Assembly: GCA_964355525.1 (NCBI GenBank) | Contig: CAYHDY010000033.1 | Coordinates: 1 to 11,124, forward strand | Source of the DNA: XYB2-FULL-45-11 sp964355525 | Lineage (GTDB): Bacteria; Patescibacteriota; Patescibacteriia; UBA9934; GWF2-40-263 | DNA: 11,124 nucleotides | Reading direction: 5' to 3' | Shown: positions 1 through 6,446 of the stretch, in pieces | How positions within the stretch are numbered: position 1 is the first letter of the stretch | Layout: each line of letters starts with the position of its first letter | Notes under the pieces: model-generated | The model's input: the letters and a program-made list of their open reading frames with translations, nothing else | Database searches by the model: none | Told to the model about the DNA's origin: nothing | Made by a program: the position numbers and the translations under genes

Positions 1-167
1 AAATTTCCGTCAGACGCGATCGCTTAAAAGTTCGATCGGATCCGGACGGGGCTAGGATTAATAAGTGGTGAAAGTGTAATGGAATCGCATAGAAAGGTCA
101 AGGAAAGGGTGGAAAAGGCGGGGAGAGCGGAAAGGGTTGAGAGATTTGAAGAAAATCACGCGATTCA
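1..167. other. Intergenic / upstream leader, no supported gene
   Basis: No convincing coding region is visible. Frame 1 is open from base 1 to a TAA at 25-27 and could be the tail of an upstream gene, but eight codons cannot support that. Bases 101-156 are strongly purine-biased on the plus strand (about 84 percent A/G). AAAGG recurs at 93, 104, 114 and 131. The segment lies directly upstream of the promoter at 168-196, so it could be a regulatory upstream region; that is inference. Confidence 0.5.
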
Positions 168-196
168 TTGACAAACGATTGATTTACGCGTACATT
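168..196 (+). promoter_or_regulatory. Promoter of the 267-1184 gene
   Basis: A perfect -35 TTGACA (168-173) is separated by exactly 17 bp from a -10 TACATT (191-196). Transcription would start near 203, giving a leader of about 64 nt that carries the SD sequence of the gene at 267. The ATTGACAAACG context is shared with the tRNA-Arg promoter at 9990. Confidence 0.75.
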
Positions 197-255
197 TTCC
201 GGCCAACACATGGCGGTTGGTGTAATCGTGGTGACTCATCGAATAATATTCACCC

Positions 256-260
256 AGGAG
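256..260 (+). promoter_or_regulatory. Shine-Dalgarno site AGGAG deciding a GTG start
   Basis: AGGAG lies 6 nt upstream of the GTG at 267. The in-frame ATG at 210 has no SD and sits only about 7 nt after the predicted transcription start. GTG 267 is therefore preferred. Confidence 0.75.
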
Positions 261-266
261 TACAAC

Positions 267-1184
267 GTGAACTCGAAGAAAGAATTGCTATCAGCGATGC
301 GTGCGGTTGCGGGGACGTCTCGTCTTGCACTCGAACTTGTCGACTTTCTCGAACAGCGCGGTGCGGACGTTCCGCTCGTGGCGGATGAAGAAATTCCGCG
401 CGAATGGACGGAGGGTGAATTCCAAATGCAGATCCGTCGCAAGGAAGGCTTGGCGGAACTGATTGGGGTCGATCTTCCGGAAACGTATGCGGAGTATCTC
501 GCGTTGCGACAATCTTTTCTCGAAAACCAAAAGCTGCGATTCAAGTTGCTTTATCCGGATGGCTGGGACGCGAAGTACAACATCGCCCTCGTGTCCATTC
601 CGGAAGCGCAGCAGAAACAGTATCTCGTCGGGACAAACTTGGTGACGTTTCAACAATTGATCACGGTCGGCATCGATGGCTCTGGTCTGCACGCAAATGT
701 GATTCACTTTGCGGCTGAGGGATGTTCTGCACTCTGGCTCGGATTCATGGGATTTGAAGCGACGTTCGTCGCTCGCGAGTCCATCCTGCATCCGGTTGAG
801 GACAATGAAGATCTCGCCTTGAAGGCAATCGGATTTCTACGGAACGGGACGAAGGCAGCGCGGTCGGAAACGGAAGTGCTTCGGCAACGCGGCGCAAATC
901 TGCTTCTCGGGGATCTGATCAATGCGTTTTGCGGCAAAGCGTTCCTTCCCATGCTCGATACAGTGGATTTGTCGAAACCTGAAGCGATTGAACAGTTCGT
1001 TTCCACACTCAAGTTTCTCGAACCGGGATTGTTCCCCGCCACCACGGAGTTCGAAGAGATCTGCCGCGGTGCACGCATTCGCTTGGCAATGATCGCGCAT
1101 CGGTTCAACAAAGATGCGTACGTTCGCTTGTTCTCTCAAAGTCAGATGTGGGCTTCCGAAATGGAACCCTTCAGTCACGCCTAA
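267..1184 (+). CDS. Hypothetical protein, 305 aa, soluble
   Basis: I do not recognise a family. The protein starts MNSKKELLSAMRAVAGTS and ends EMEPFSHA. It has no signal peptide or membrane segment, and residues about 35-95 are charged and probably helical. A segment near residues 135-175 (VTFQQLITVGIDGSG onwards) is rich in beta-forming hydrophobic residues, and the C-terminal third looks helical. The GTG start is chosen because AGGAG lies 6 nt upstream, whereas the longer in-frame ATG at 210 has no ribosome site. The gene is a monocistronic island with its own TTGACA promoter and a strong terminator directly after the stop. It belongs with the SD-led orphan genes of the window rather than the conserved SD-less genes. 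It is real by coding character; function unknown. Confidence 0.82.
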   Translation: MNSKKELLSAMRAVAGTSRLALELVDFLEQRGADVPLVADEEIPREWTEGEFQMQIRRKEGLAELIGVDLPETYAEYLALRQSFLENQKLRFKLLYPDGWDAKYNIALVSIPEAQQKQYLVGTNLVTFQQLITVGIDGSGLHANVIHFAAEGCSALWLGFMGFEATFVARESILHPVEDNEDLALKAIGFLRNGTKAARSETEVLRQRGANLLLGDLINAFCGKAFLPMLDTVDLSKPEAIEQFVSTLKFLEPGLFPATTEFEEICRGARIRLAMIAHRFNKDAYVRLFSQSQMWASEMEPFSHA

Positions 1185-1214
1185 TCGCTTTCCGGTCTCG
1201 GAGGCGATTTTTTA
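1184..1214 (+). terminator. Intrinsic terminator after the 305-aa gene
   Basis: A 9-bp stem, ATCGCTTTC pairing with GGAGGCGAT (1200-1208, with G-T pairs), is followed by a TTTTTTATTTT tract. It begins on the last base of the stop codon. Confidence 0.8.
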
Positions 1215-1254
1215 TTTTCATTTGAATCATACTTTTTAAAAGTTTGTTTAGGAG

Positions 1255-1280
1255 AAAATAAAAACTCGACAATGTCGAGT
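1255..1280 (-). terminator. Intrinsic terminator of the 94-aa membrane protein gene
   Basis: Read on the minus strand, ACTCGAC-att-GTCGAGT (1280-1264) is followed by TTTTATTTT. The stem is a perfect 7-bp repeat. It resembles the terminator at 1688-1717 in sequence (ACTCGA core). Confidence 0.85.
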
Positions 1281-1311
1281 CAGTGTTGAATTCGGTTTGC
1301 GTACCGAGAGG

Positions 1312-1596
1312 CTACTTCGGGAGATTTGGATCGCTTTCGCTCGGTGTTTCGGAATCCGTCGGAGGGGCCACTTCCGGTTCCGGCTTCACGACCGCACCAC
1401 GGATTTCTTCGAGAATGGCATTTTGCCGTTTGAGCAAGTTCCGGATCCTCTTCAGAGTTCTGAGCTGATTACTGTCCTCATACTGCGAAGTGTATTTGGC
1501 TTTGACGACGCCGGCAATGGTGACGACGACGCAACACAATGCCATTCCGATGATGAAGATTGCACCGAGCGTATCAGTCGAATTCATTCCGAACAT
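1312..1596 (-). CDS. Small single-pass membrane protein, 94 aa
   Basis: Unrecognised family. The N-terminus MFGMNSTDT is followed by one hydrophobic helix at residues about 10-31 (LGAIFIIGMALCCVVVTIAGV). Next comes a basic, probably coiled-coil stretch (about 43-70, LRTLKRIRNLLKRQNAILEEI), then a Pro/Glu/Ser-rich tail ending SESDPNLPK. By the positive-inside rule the basic segment should be cytoplasmic. The ATG at 1596 is chosen because AGGAGGT lies just upstream; a longer reading from 1662 would begin inside the -35 box. The gene has its own promoter and terminator and lies after a second small membrane-protein unit with very similar signals. The stop is TAG, with the terminator shortly after it. 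Confidence 0.82.
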   Translation of the reverse strand: MFGMNSTDTLGAIFIIGMALCCVVVTIAGVVKAKYTSQYEDSNQLRTLKRIRNLLKRQNAILEEIRGAVVKPEPEVAPPTDSETPSESDPNLPK

Positions 1597-1600
1597 GGTT

Positions 1601-1607
1601 ACCTCCT
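1601..1607 (-). promoter_or_regulatory. Strong Shine-Dalgarno AGGAGGT
   Basis: On the minus strand GGAGGAGGT ends 4 nt before the ATG at 1596. It is the strongest SD in the window and fixes the start of the 94-aa protein. Confidence 0.85.
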
Positions 1608-1633
1608 CCATTGTGAGTTTCAATGGGACTTTG

Positions 1634-1662
1634 AAGATAGTCGATTTTTGCTCGATTGTCAA
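1634..1662 (-). promoter_or_regulatory. Promoter of the 94-aa membrane protein gene
   Basis: On the minus strand, -35 TTGACA (1662-1657), a 17-bp spacer and -10 TATCTT (1639-1634). Transcription should start near 1627, giving a leader of about 31 nt. The block AGATTGACAATCGA is identical in the promoter at 2052-2080. Confidence 0.8.
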
Positions 1663-1687
1663 TCTCTCGGGTGTTGCCGATAGGTAT

Positions 1688-1717
1688 AAATAAAAAACTC
1701 GATGTATTTATCGAGTT
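1688..1717 (-). terminator. Intrinsic terminator of the 1723-2001 gene
   Basis: On the minus strand, AACTCGAT-aaatac-ATCGAGTT (1717-1696) is followed by TTTTATTTAT. It begins 5 nt after the stop codon of the gene at 1723-2001, which independently supports that gene. Confidence 0.85.
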
Positions 1718-1722
1718 GAGAG

Positions 1723-2001
1723 TTACGGTTTTCCCGTCAGTCCTTCGTTAATTCCTTTTGCAATGTGTTCGGATAGTCCTTTGCTGAATCCTTGGACGAA
1801 GGCTTCGGCGAAACCTTTCATCATCCAGTTCAGGATGCGCTGGCCGAAGAAGTAGCAAGTCAGTGCGATGATCATCTCTGTTGATGCACACACTGTTCCG
1901 AAGCTGAAGGCGAGATTGGACAGAAGTGACGTACTGTATGCGAATCCCGCTGCAAAAAAGGCGAGTTGAAGAAACAGGATTCCGAAGAGTCTGGGCTACA
2001 T
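1723..2001 (-). pseudogene. Small two-helix membrane protein gene with TAG at codon 2
   Basis: The frame ending at TAA 1723-1725 is open for 90 codons and reads PRLFGILFLQLAFFAAGF, a second hydrophobic segment (about codons 38-52, including EMIIALTCYFFG), then a Gly-spaced amphipathic tail (KGFAEAFVQGFSKGL, ending NEGLTGKP). The only well-placed start is ATG 2001-1999, with GGAG 7 nt upstream and a TTGACA promoter above it. Codon 2 is TAG (1998-1996). No other ATG, GTG or TTG precedes the first hydrophobic helix. The intact promoter, SD, frame and terminator suggest a recent nonsense change (for example AAG or CAG to TAG), a sequencing error, a rare start codon downstream, or readthrough. The next in-frame ATG would give only about 50 residues. 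The family is unknown. Confidence 0.6.
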
Positions 2002-2008
2002 GATGGGT

Positions 2009-2012
2009 CTCC
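2009..2012 (-). promoter_or_regulatory. Shine-Dalgarno GGAG before ATG-TAG
   Basis: On the minus strand GGAG is spaced 7 nt from the ATG at 2001. It marks the intended start of the small membrane protein even though the second codon is a stop. Confidence 0.6.
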
Positions 2013-2051
2013 GTTGTGCGAGGGGGATGAACAGACTGAAACTTGATGACT

Positions 2052-2080
2052 AAGGTATTGTTTATTGAGTCGATTGTCAA
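2052..2080 (-). promoter_or_regulatory. Promoter of the 1723-2001 gene
   Basis: On the minus strand, -35 TTGACA (2080-2075), a 17-bp spacer and -10 TACCTT (2057-2052). The 14-bp AGATTGACAATCGA context is identical to that at the 1634-1662 promoter. The leader would be about 44 nt. Confidence 0.75.
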
Positions 2081-2144
2081 TCTAACAGTGGTCGGGTACC
2101 ATGAAGGCAGAAAAACGATATAACTCTGTTTTCTTTTTCTCCTT

Positions 2145-2825
2145 ATGTCTCACCCACAAAAAGCCCTGCTCGATGAATTTCAGTTTGCAATCCATCACTT
2201 TGTCGCGACATTGCCTGATGAAATCAAAACGAAAGCCCAACAAGTTCATGATGAACTTGCGGCGGATAAGACCGCGGATGAAACGAGTATCAAACTTGCG
2301 TTTCATGATGTTGGGATTCAGGAATATCCGTATCGTCATGCGTATGAGGATTTGATTGCGACAAAAGAAGAAGGGAAGTTGAATGAGCTTGTGCTTGAAC
2401 ATGTTGATACCGCTGTTCGCACAGTCATTGAACCGCATTTGAAATCAGGTGTGCATTTGGATGAGATCATGCGAAGTGATTTATTGGAAGAGAAATTGAC
2501 CCCTGAACAAATCTATCAAATTGAAGACGGGATCAACGTTGCAAAATCAAAACTCGCGGAAGCGATTAAGAAACATGTGAGCGACGATACGGCTTCGTAT
2601 GAAGCGTTGCTCGCGAAGTGGATGGGTCGTGCGAAAGAAATCGAGGGAAAGATCGATGAATTAAAAGCTCTCGCACCAAAAGGAGATGAAAATCAGAAGT
2701 CGGAAATCATGAATCGCGTGCAGTATTATCGCGAAGGATTTTTGTTGACCGAGACGGATCCCGATCTCGACGAGATTCAAAAAGAGATTGAGTATTGGAA
2801 AGAAGCCTTCGCAGAAGAAGTGTAA
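2145..2825 (+). CDS. Hypothetical acidic helical protein, 226 aa
   Basis: No family recognised. The sequence (MSHPQKALLDEFQFAIHHF at the N-terminus, EIEYWKEAFAEEV at the C-terminus) is acidic and rich in helix formers. There is no signal peptide or membrane span, so it is probably a cytoplasmic all-alpha protein. Residues about 135-190 (KSKLAEAIKKH, LKALAPKGDENQ) could form coiled coil. The start ATG has no SD; it is preceded by a pyrimidine-rich leader (TTTTCTTTTTCTCCTT). A possible -10 TATAAC at 2119-2124 has no clear -35. The next gene begins about 45 nt later with its own candidate -10, so the two may or may not be cotranscribed. Confidence 0.8.
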   Translation: MSHPQKALLDEFQFAIHHFVATLPDEIKTKAQQVHDELAADKTADETSIKLAFHDVGIQEYPYRHAYEDLIATKEEGKLNELVLEHVDTAVRTVIEPHLKSGVHLDEIMRSDLLEEKLTPEQIYQIEDGINVAKSKLAEAIKKHVSDDTASYEALLAKWMGRAKEIEGKIDELKALAPKGDENQKSEIMNRVQYYREGFLLTETDPDLDEIQKEIEYWKEAFAEEV

Positions 2826-2827
2826 TG

Positions 2828-2836
2828 TGGTAAACT
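2828..2836 (+). promoter_or_regulatory. Candidate extended -10 promoter of the MBL-gyrA operon
   Basis: TGGTAAACT (TG-n-TAAACT) has the same form as the elements before nusB (7800-7808) and rpmF (7477-7485). Transcription would start near 2843. I see no good -35. It overlaps the stop region of the upstream gene. Confidence 0.5.
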
Positions 2837-2870
2837 CTTGCTGGTTTTAGAGATATTTTGATTGATGCCT

Positions 2871-3521
2871 ATGCAAATTTACTGGCACGGACTTTCTTGT
2901 TTTGAAATCACGACGTCAACGGTTGACGGGGATGTGACGGTTGTTGTCGATCCTTATGGAAATGAGACGGGTCTTCGTTTTCCTCGCACGCTTGAAGCGA
3001 ACGTGGTTCTTGTCACGCATGATGAAGAAAACGCAAACAATCTTTCCGCGATTGCAGGAGAGCCTAAAATGGTTGACATGCCCGGTGAATTTGAAGTTCG
3101 TGGCGTGTTTTTGTTTGGTGTGGACGCACCGCTTAAACGAGAAGTGAAAGGGAAGCACGTTTCGAATTGCGTTTTTCGCATCGAATCTGAAGGAATGCAT
3201 ATTGCACACCTCGGAGCGCTTGATCGTTCGCTGACGGATAAAGAACTTCAAGAACTCGAGAATATCGATATTTTGATGGTGCCGGTCGGTGGAGGGAGTG
3301 TACTTACACCGAAGCTTGCCGCGGAAGTCATTGCTCAAATTGAACCACGTGTAGTGATTCCAATGACGTATGAATTACCGAATCTAAAAGAATCATTGGA
3401 ACCGCTCAATGCGTTCTTGAAAGAAATGGCTGGAGCTAAAAAAGAAGAGATGAATAAATATAAAGTTTCGCGTAAAGATTTACCGGAAGAAGACATGCTG
3501 ATCGTGACATTGACTCGATAA
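2871..3521 (+). CDS. UlaG-like metallo-beta-lactamase-fold protein, 216 aa, metal site eroded
   Basis: The protein matches the Lactamase_B_3/UlaG-like branch of the MBL fold: MQIYWHGLSCFEI at the start, VVVDPYG (DP loop), VVLVTHDEENANN, MPGEFEVRGVFLF, IAHLGALD, LMVPVGGGS and VVIPMTYE. The length is usual for the family. Active members carry HxHxDH after the third strand. Here this is His50-Asp-Glu-Glu-Asn-Ala, so most zinc ligands of that motif are gone, and the usual PMHY is PMTY. The fold is therefore clear but hydrolase activity is doubtful. The start at 2871 is chosen by alignment to family N-termini and by the preceding T; ATG 2865 and TTG 2862 are possible alternatives. It is first in an apparent operon, 3 nt before the next gene and ahead of gyrA. 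Confidence 0.85.
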   Translation: MQIYWHGLSCFEITTSTVDGDVTVVVDPYGNETGLRFPRTLEANVVLVTHDEENANNLSAIAGEPKMVDMPGEFEVRGVFLFGVDAPLKREVKGKHVSNCVFRIESEGMHIAHLGALDRSLTDKELQELENIDILMVPVGGGSVLTPKLAAEVIAQIEPRVVIPMTYELPNLKESLEPLNAFLKEMAGAKKEEMNKYKVSRKDLPEEDMLIVTLTR

Positions 3522-3524
3522 GAT

Positions 3525-3872
3525 ATGAAACAGCGACCAAAGCCAATTCACCTTCGTCCGATATCGCGTGAAATGAAACTTTGGCGTCTTGGTTTCATGA
3601 TCTCATTTGTTGGAGCTGTTGGATTCGGATGGTATACGACGGTTGGAAAATCGATCGGTTCCGGAGTGAAAAATGCACGCGCACAAATTACAAGTACTAT
3701 TTCTGAAACAGCAAAGACGGTAACAAAAGAAGGAAATCCGATTGCTCCCGCAGAAGAGAAGGCGAAACAACTCAATGTTCAGTTTCATCAAGGTGTGAGT
3801 TCTCTTAAGGGGGAAGTGGTAAAAGAAGAAATTTATCAAAACATGGCTTCACAGATAAAGTATGGCAAATAA
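3525..3872 (+). CDS. Small membrane-anchored protein, 115 aa
   Basis: Unrecognised. A basic N-terminus (MKQRPKPIHLRPISREMKLWR) precedes one hydrophobic helix at about residues 20-38 (RLGFMISFVGAVGFGWYTT). About 75 polar residues follow, including a low-complexity Ser/Thr/Ala stretch and a Lys/Glu-rich end. By the positive-inside rule the N-terminus is cytoplasmic and the C-terminal domain outside. It starts 3 nt after the MBL gene stop and overlaps the gyrA start by 11 nt, so it sits in the middle of a compact operon and its translation may be coupled to that of gyrA. No SD is visible (TAAGAT before ATG). Real by context; function unknown. Confidence 0.78.
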   Translation: MKQRPKPIHLRPISREMKLWRLGFMISFVGAVGFGWYTTVGKSIGSGVKNARAQITSTISETAKTVTKEGNPIAPAEEKAKQLNVQFHQGVSSLKGEVVKEEIYQNMASQIKYGK

Positions 3873-6402
3873 AAAAAATTCCGCCAGAGGCGGATCCGCC
3901 TCTGGCGGAAAATTTAATGACCGCGAAGAACCACCGATCGACGGGGTCTTGATTGACACCCTCGGAAAAGTCGAACGTCGCAACATCGCCGATGAAATGC
4001 AAGAAGCGTATTTGGATTATGCGATGTCCGTCATTGTCGGCCGCGCGCTTCCGGATATTCGTGATGGATTGAAACCGGTTCATCGTCGTATTTTGTATTC
4101 CATGTGGCAGACTGGGTTGCGATCAAATGCAAAATTTAAAAAGTGTGCGTCTGTTGTTGGAGATGTGCTTGGAAAATATCATCCGCACGGTGATTCCGCA
4201 GTTTACGAATCGCTCGTTCGCATGGCGCAAGATTTTTCGATGCGCTATCCGCTCATTCGTGGACAAGGAAACTTCGGATCACTTGATGGAGATCCTGCCG
4301 CTGCGTATCGATATACAGAAGCAAAATTGGAAACCATTTCGGAAGAACTTCTTTTGGATCTTGAAAAAGATACCGTTGATTTTGTTCCAAACTTTGATGG
4401 AACGCACAAGGAACCGAAAGTTCTTCCTGCAAAATTACCAAACTTACTCATCAACGGAACCGTTGGTATTGCGGTTGGTATGGCGTCCAATATTCCTCCC
4501 CATAACTTGGGAGAAGTTTGCGATGCTATTTTACTTTTGATTAAAAATAAAGAAACGACGATCGAAGAGCTTTGTGAAATTGTAAAAGGCCCTGATTTTC
4601 CAACCGGCGGAATCGTGTACAACACAAACGATATCAAACAAGCGTTCGCGACGGGTCGTGGAGGTGTTGTCGTTCGAGGAAAGACGGAAATCGTTGAAGA
4701 CAAGAAAGGAAACTTCGCGATCATCATTTCAGAAATTCCGTATCAGGTGAACAAAGCGAACATGCTGATTCGCATCGCACAAAACGTGCGCGACAAAAAA
4801 ATTGAGGGCATTCGCGATTTGCGTGATGAGTCGACAAGTGCAGGAGTTCGCGTTGTTGTCGAATTGAAAAAAGACGCGTATCCGAAAAAAGTTTTGAATC
4901 GTCTGTATCAGACAACGCAATTGCAAGAGTCGACACATTACAACATGTTAGCTCTTGTCGAAGGTGGAATTTTGCCGCGCGTGTTGAATTTGAAAATGAT
5001 TCTTGAGGAATACTTGAAACATCGTCAAGAAGTGGTTCGACGTCGTACACAATTCGAATTGACGCGTGCACAAGATCGCGCACATATTCTCGAAGGGCTG
5101 CACATTGCGCTTGCGCAAATTGATAAAATCATCGCCTGCATCAAAAAATCGAAAGATAAAGATGAAGCACGTGTGAATTTGATCAAGCAATTCAAGTTGA
5201 GCGAACGACAAGCGATCGCAATTCTTGATATGCGTTTGCAACAACTTGCGAACCTCGAGACATTGCGTGTTGAACAAGAGTACGCAGAAAAAATGGCGAT
5301 CATTAAAGAGCTTGAATCGATTCTTGCTTCCGCAAAAAAGATGATGTCCATCATAGCGACGGAAGTGGAAGATTTGAAATTGCGTTATGCTCGCGAACGT
5401 CGCACACAGGTTGTGAAGACCGGCATCAAAGAATTCTCGATTGAGGATGTGATTCCGGATACGGAAACCGTTGTGATGATTACAAAGGCCGGATACATTA
5501 AACGCATTGACCCTGACACATTCCGTACGCAAAAGCGCGGAGGAAAAGGCGTTGTAGGAATGGCGTCCAAAGAAGAAGATGAAGTGGAACAAGTGTTCTC
5601 GACATCGACGCATAAAGATTTGTTGTTCTTCACCACACGTGGTCGCGTCTTCCAATTGAAAGCGTATGATGTTCCGGAAGCTTCACGTATTGCAAAGGGG
5701 CAAGCTCTTGTAAACTTCTTGCAACTCGCGCCGGGAGAGAATGTGTCTGCATCGCTTTCGATGGAAGAACTCGCAGAATCCAAATACTTGCTCATGGTGA
5801 CAAACAAAGGAACGATCAAGAAAACGGAAATTTCCGAATTTGAAAACGTCCGTCGTTCTGGACTTATTGCGATCAAACTTCGTGATGGAGACAATTTGCA
5901 ATGGGTGCATCCAACGAGTGGAAAAGATCAGGTGATGCTCGTAACCTCTGGTGGACAAGCGGTTCGATTCGAAGAAAAAGGCGTGAGACCAATGGGTCGC
6001 ACGGCCGCTGGAGTTCGTGGAATCAAATTGAAAGGCGATGATTCTGTGGTTGGTATGGGCGTCGTCAGTGCCGGAAGTTCCAAGAAACAAGGAGAAAAAG
6101 AATTGCTTGTTGTGATGGAAAACGGATACGGGAAACGTTCCGATCTGATCGAATATAAAGTTCAAGGTCGTGGCGGTTCCGGAATCAAGACAGCCAATAT
6201 CAATAAAAAAACAGGAAAGATTGTTTCAGCACATGTCGTTGCAACAAAGGATGAACGGGATATTTTCGTGATTTCTTCTGCGGGACAAGTCATCCGTTCA
6301 ACGCTCGGATCGATTTCCGTGCTCGGACGTGCAACACAAGGTGTACGCATCATGCGTTTTAAGAAAGTCGATGATACAGTTGCGAGTGTCGCGCTTATCT
6401 GA
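3862..6402 (+). CDS. gyrA: DNA gyrase subunit A, 846 aa
   Basis: GyrA forms the A2B2 gyrase that introduces negative supercoils; this subunit makes the double-strand break. Visible features are YLDYAMSVIVGRALPD (residues about 50-65), the quinolone region HPHGDSAVYE with Ser112 and Glu116 at the E. coli 83 and 87 positions, the catalytic Tyr151 in RYTEAK, and a GyrA box QKRGGKG at about 557-563 that marks gyrase rather than ParC. The C-terminal beta-pinwheel repeats run to the end. The length is normal for GyrA. The first about 40 residues are an extra N-terminal tail. Residues 6-16 (NSARGGSASGG) are encoded by a perfect 32-bp palindrome. The start at 3862 lies inside the end of the preceding gene and has no clear SD. 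TGA is followed in frame by TAA, then a strong terminator. Confidence 0.97.
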   Translation: MANKKNSARGGSASGGKFNDREEPPIDGVLIDTLGKVERRNIADEMQEAYLDYAMSVIVGRALPDIRDGLKPVHRRILYSMWQTGLRSNAKFKKCASVVGDVLGKYHPHGDSAVYESLVRMAQDFSMRYPLIRGQGNFGSLDGDPAAAYRYTEAKLETISEELLLDLEKDTVDFVPNFDGTHKEPKVLPAKLPNLLINGTVGIAVGMASNIPPHNLGEVCDAILLLIKNKETTIEELCEIVKGPDFPTGGIVYNTNDIKQAFATGRGGVVVRGKTEIVEDKKGNFAIIISEIPYQVNKANMLIRIAQNVRDKKIEGIRDLRDESTSAGVRVVVELKKDAYPKKVLNRLYQTTQLQESTHYNMLALVEGGILPRVLNLKMILEEYLKHRQEVVRRRTQFELTRAQDRAHILEGLHIALAQIDKIIACIKKSKDKDEARVNLIKQFKLSERQAIAILDMRLQQLANLETLRVEQEYAEKMAIIKELESILASAKKMMSIIATEVEDLKLRYARERRTQVVKTGIKEFSIEDVIPDTETVVMITKAGYIKRIDPDTFRTQKRGGKGVVGMASKEEDEVEQVFSTSTHKDLLFFTTRGRVFQLKAYDVPEASRIAKGQALVNFLQLAPGENVSASLSMEELAESKYLLMVTNKGTIKKTEISEFENVRRSGLIAIKLRDGDNLQWVHPTSGKDQVMLVTSGGQAVRFEEKGVRPMGRTAAGVRGIKLKGDDSVVGMGVVSAGSSKKQGEKELLVVMENGYGKRSDLIEYKVQGRGGSGIKTANINKKTGKIVSAHVVATKDERDIFVISSAGQVIRSTLGSISVLGRATQGVRIMRFKKVDDTVASVALI
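3879..3910. repeat. Perfect 32-bp palindrome inside the gyrA N-terminal codons
   Basis: The sequence reads the same on both strands, centred on GGATCC (3892-3897), with half-site TTCCGCCAGAGGCGGA. Each half is itself an imperfect small palindrome (CCGCC-aga-GGCGG). On the minus strand it is followed by AATTTTTTTTATT and so looks like an intrinsic terminator, although no minus-strand gene lies upstream. It has the look of a dispersed palindromic (REP- or MITE-like) element that entered in frame; only one copy lies in this window. Confidence 0.85.
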
Positions 6403-6403
6403 T

Positions 6404-6436
6404 AAAAAGATCGCGGAATTTTCCGCGATCTTTTTT
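6404..6436 (+). terminator. Intrinsic terminator of the gyrA operon
   Basis: AAAAGATCGCGGAA pairs with TTCCGCGATCTTTT around a short TT centre, followed by a T run to 6436. A-tracts on the left make it potentially bidirectional. It ends only 4-10 nt before the next gene's start codons. Confidence 0.88.
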
Positions 6437-6446
6437 GAACATGCGT

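Noticed and set aside
107..136. G-quadruplex in the upstream tract
   Set aside because: Only three GGG runs with long loops are present, so a stable three-tier structure is not supported.
210..266. ATG at 210 as start of the first gene
   Set aside because: It has no SD and is only about 7 nt from the predicted transcript start; GTG 267 has AGGAG at ideal spacing.
1996..2001. Genome-wide reassignment of UAG
   Set aside because: The 94-aa gene ends in TAG and its terminator follows shortly; no other long frame in the window needs TAG as sense.
1748..2080. Minus-strand open frame 1748-2080 as the gene in this unit
   Set aside because: Its TTG start lies in the -35 box and its product looks random, while another frame gives two clean membrane helices and ends just before the terminator.
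4948..5655. Long minus-strand open frame opposite gyrA (235 codons)
   Set aside because: It lies wholly antisense to the well-supported gyrA, has a Cys/His/Phe-rich shadow composition, and has no promoter or SD.
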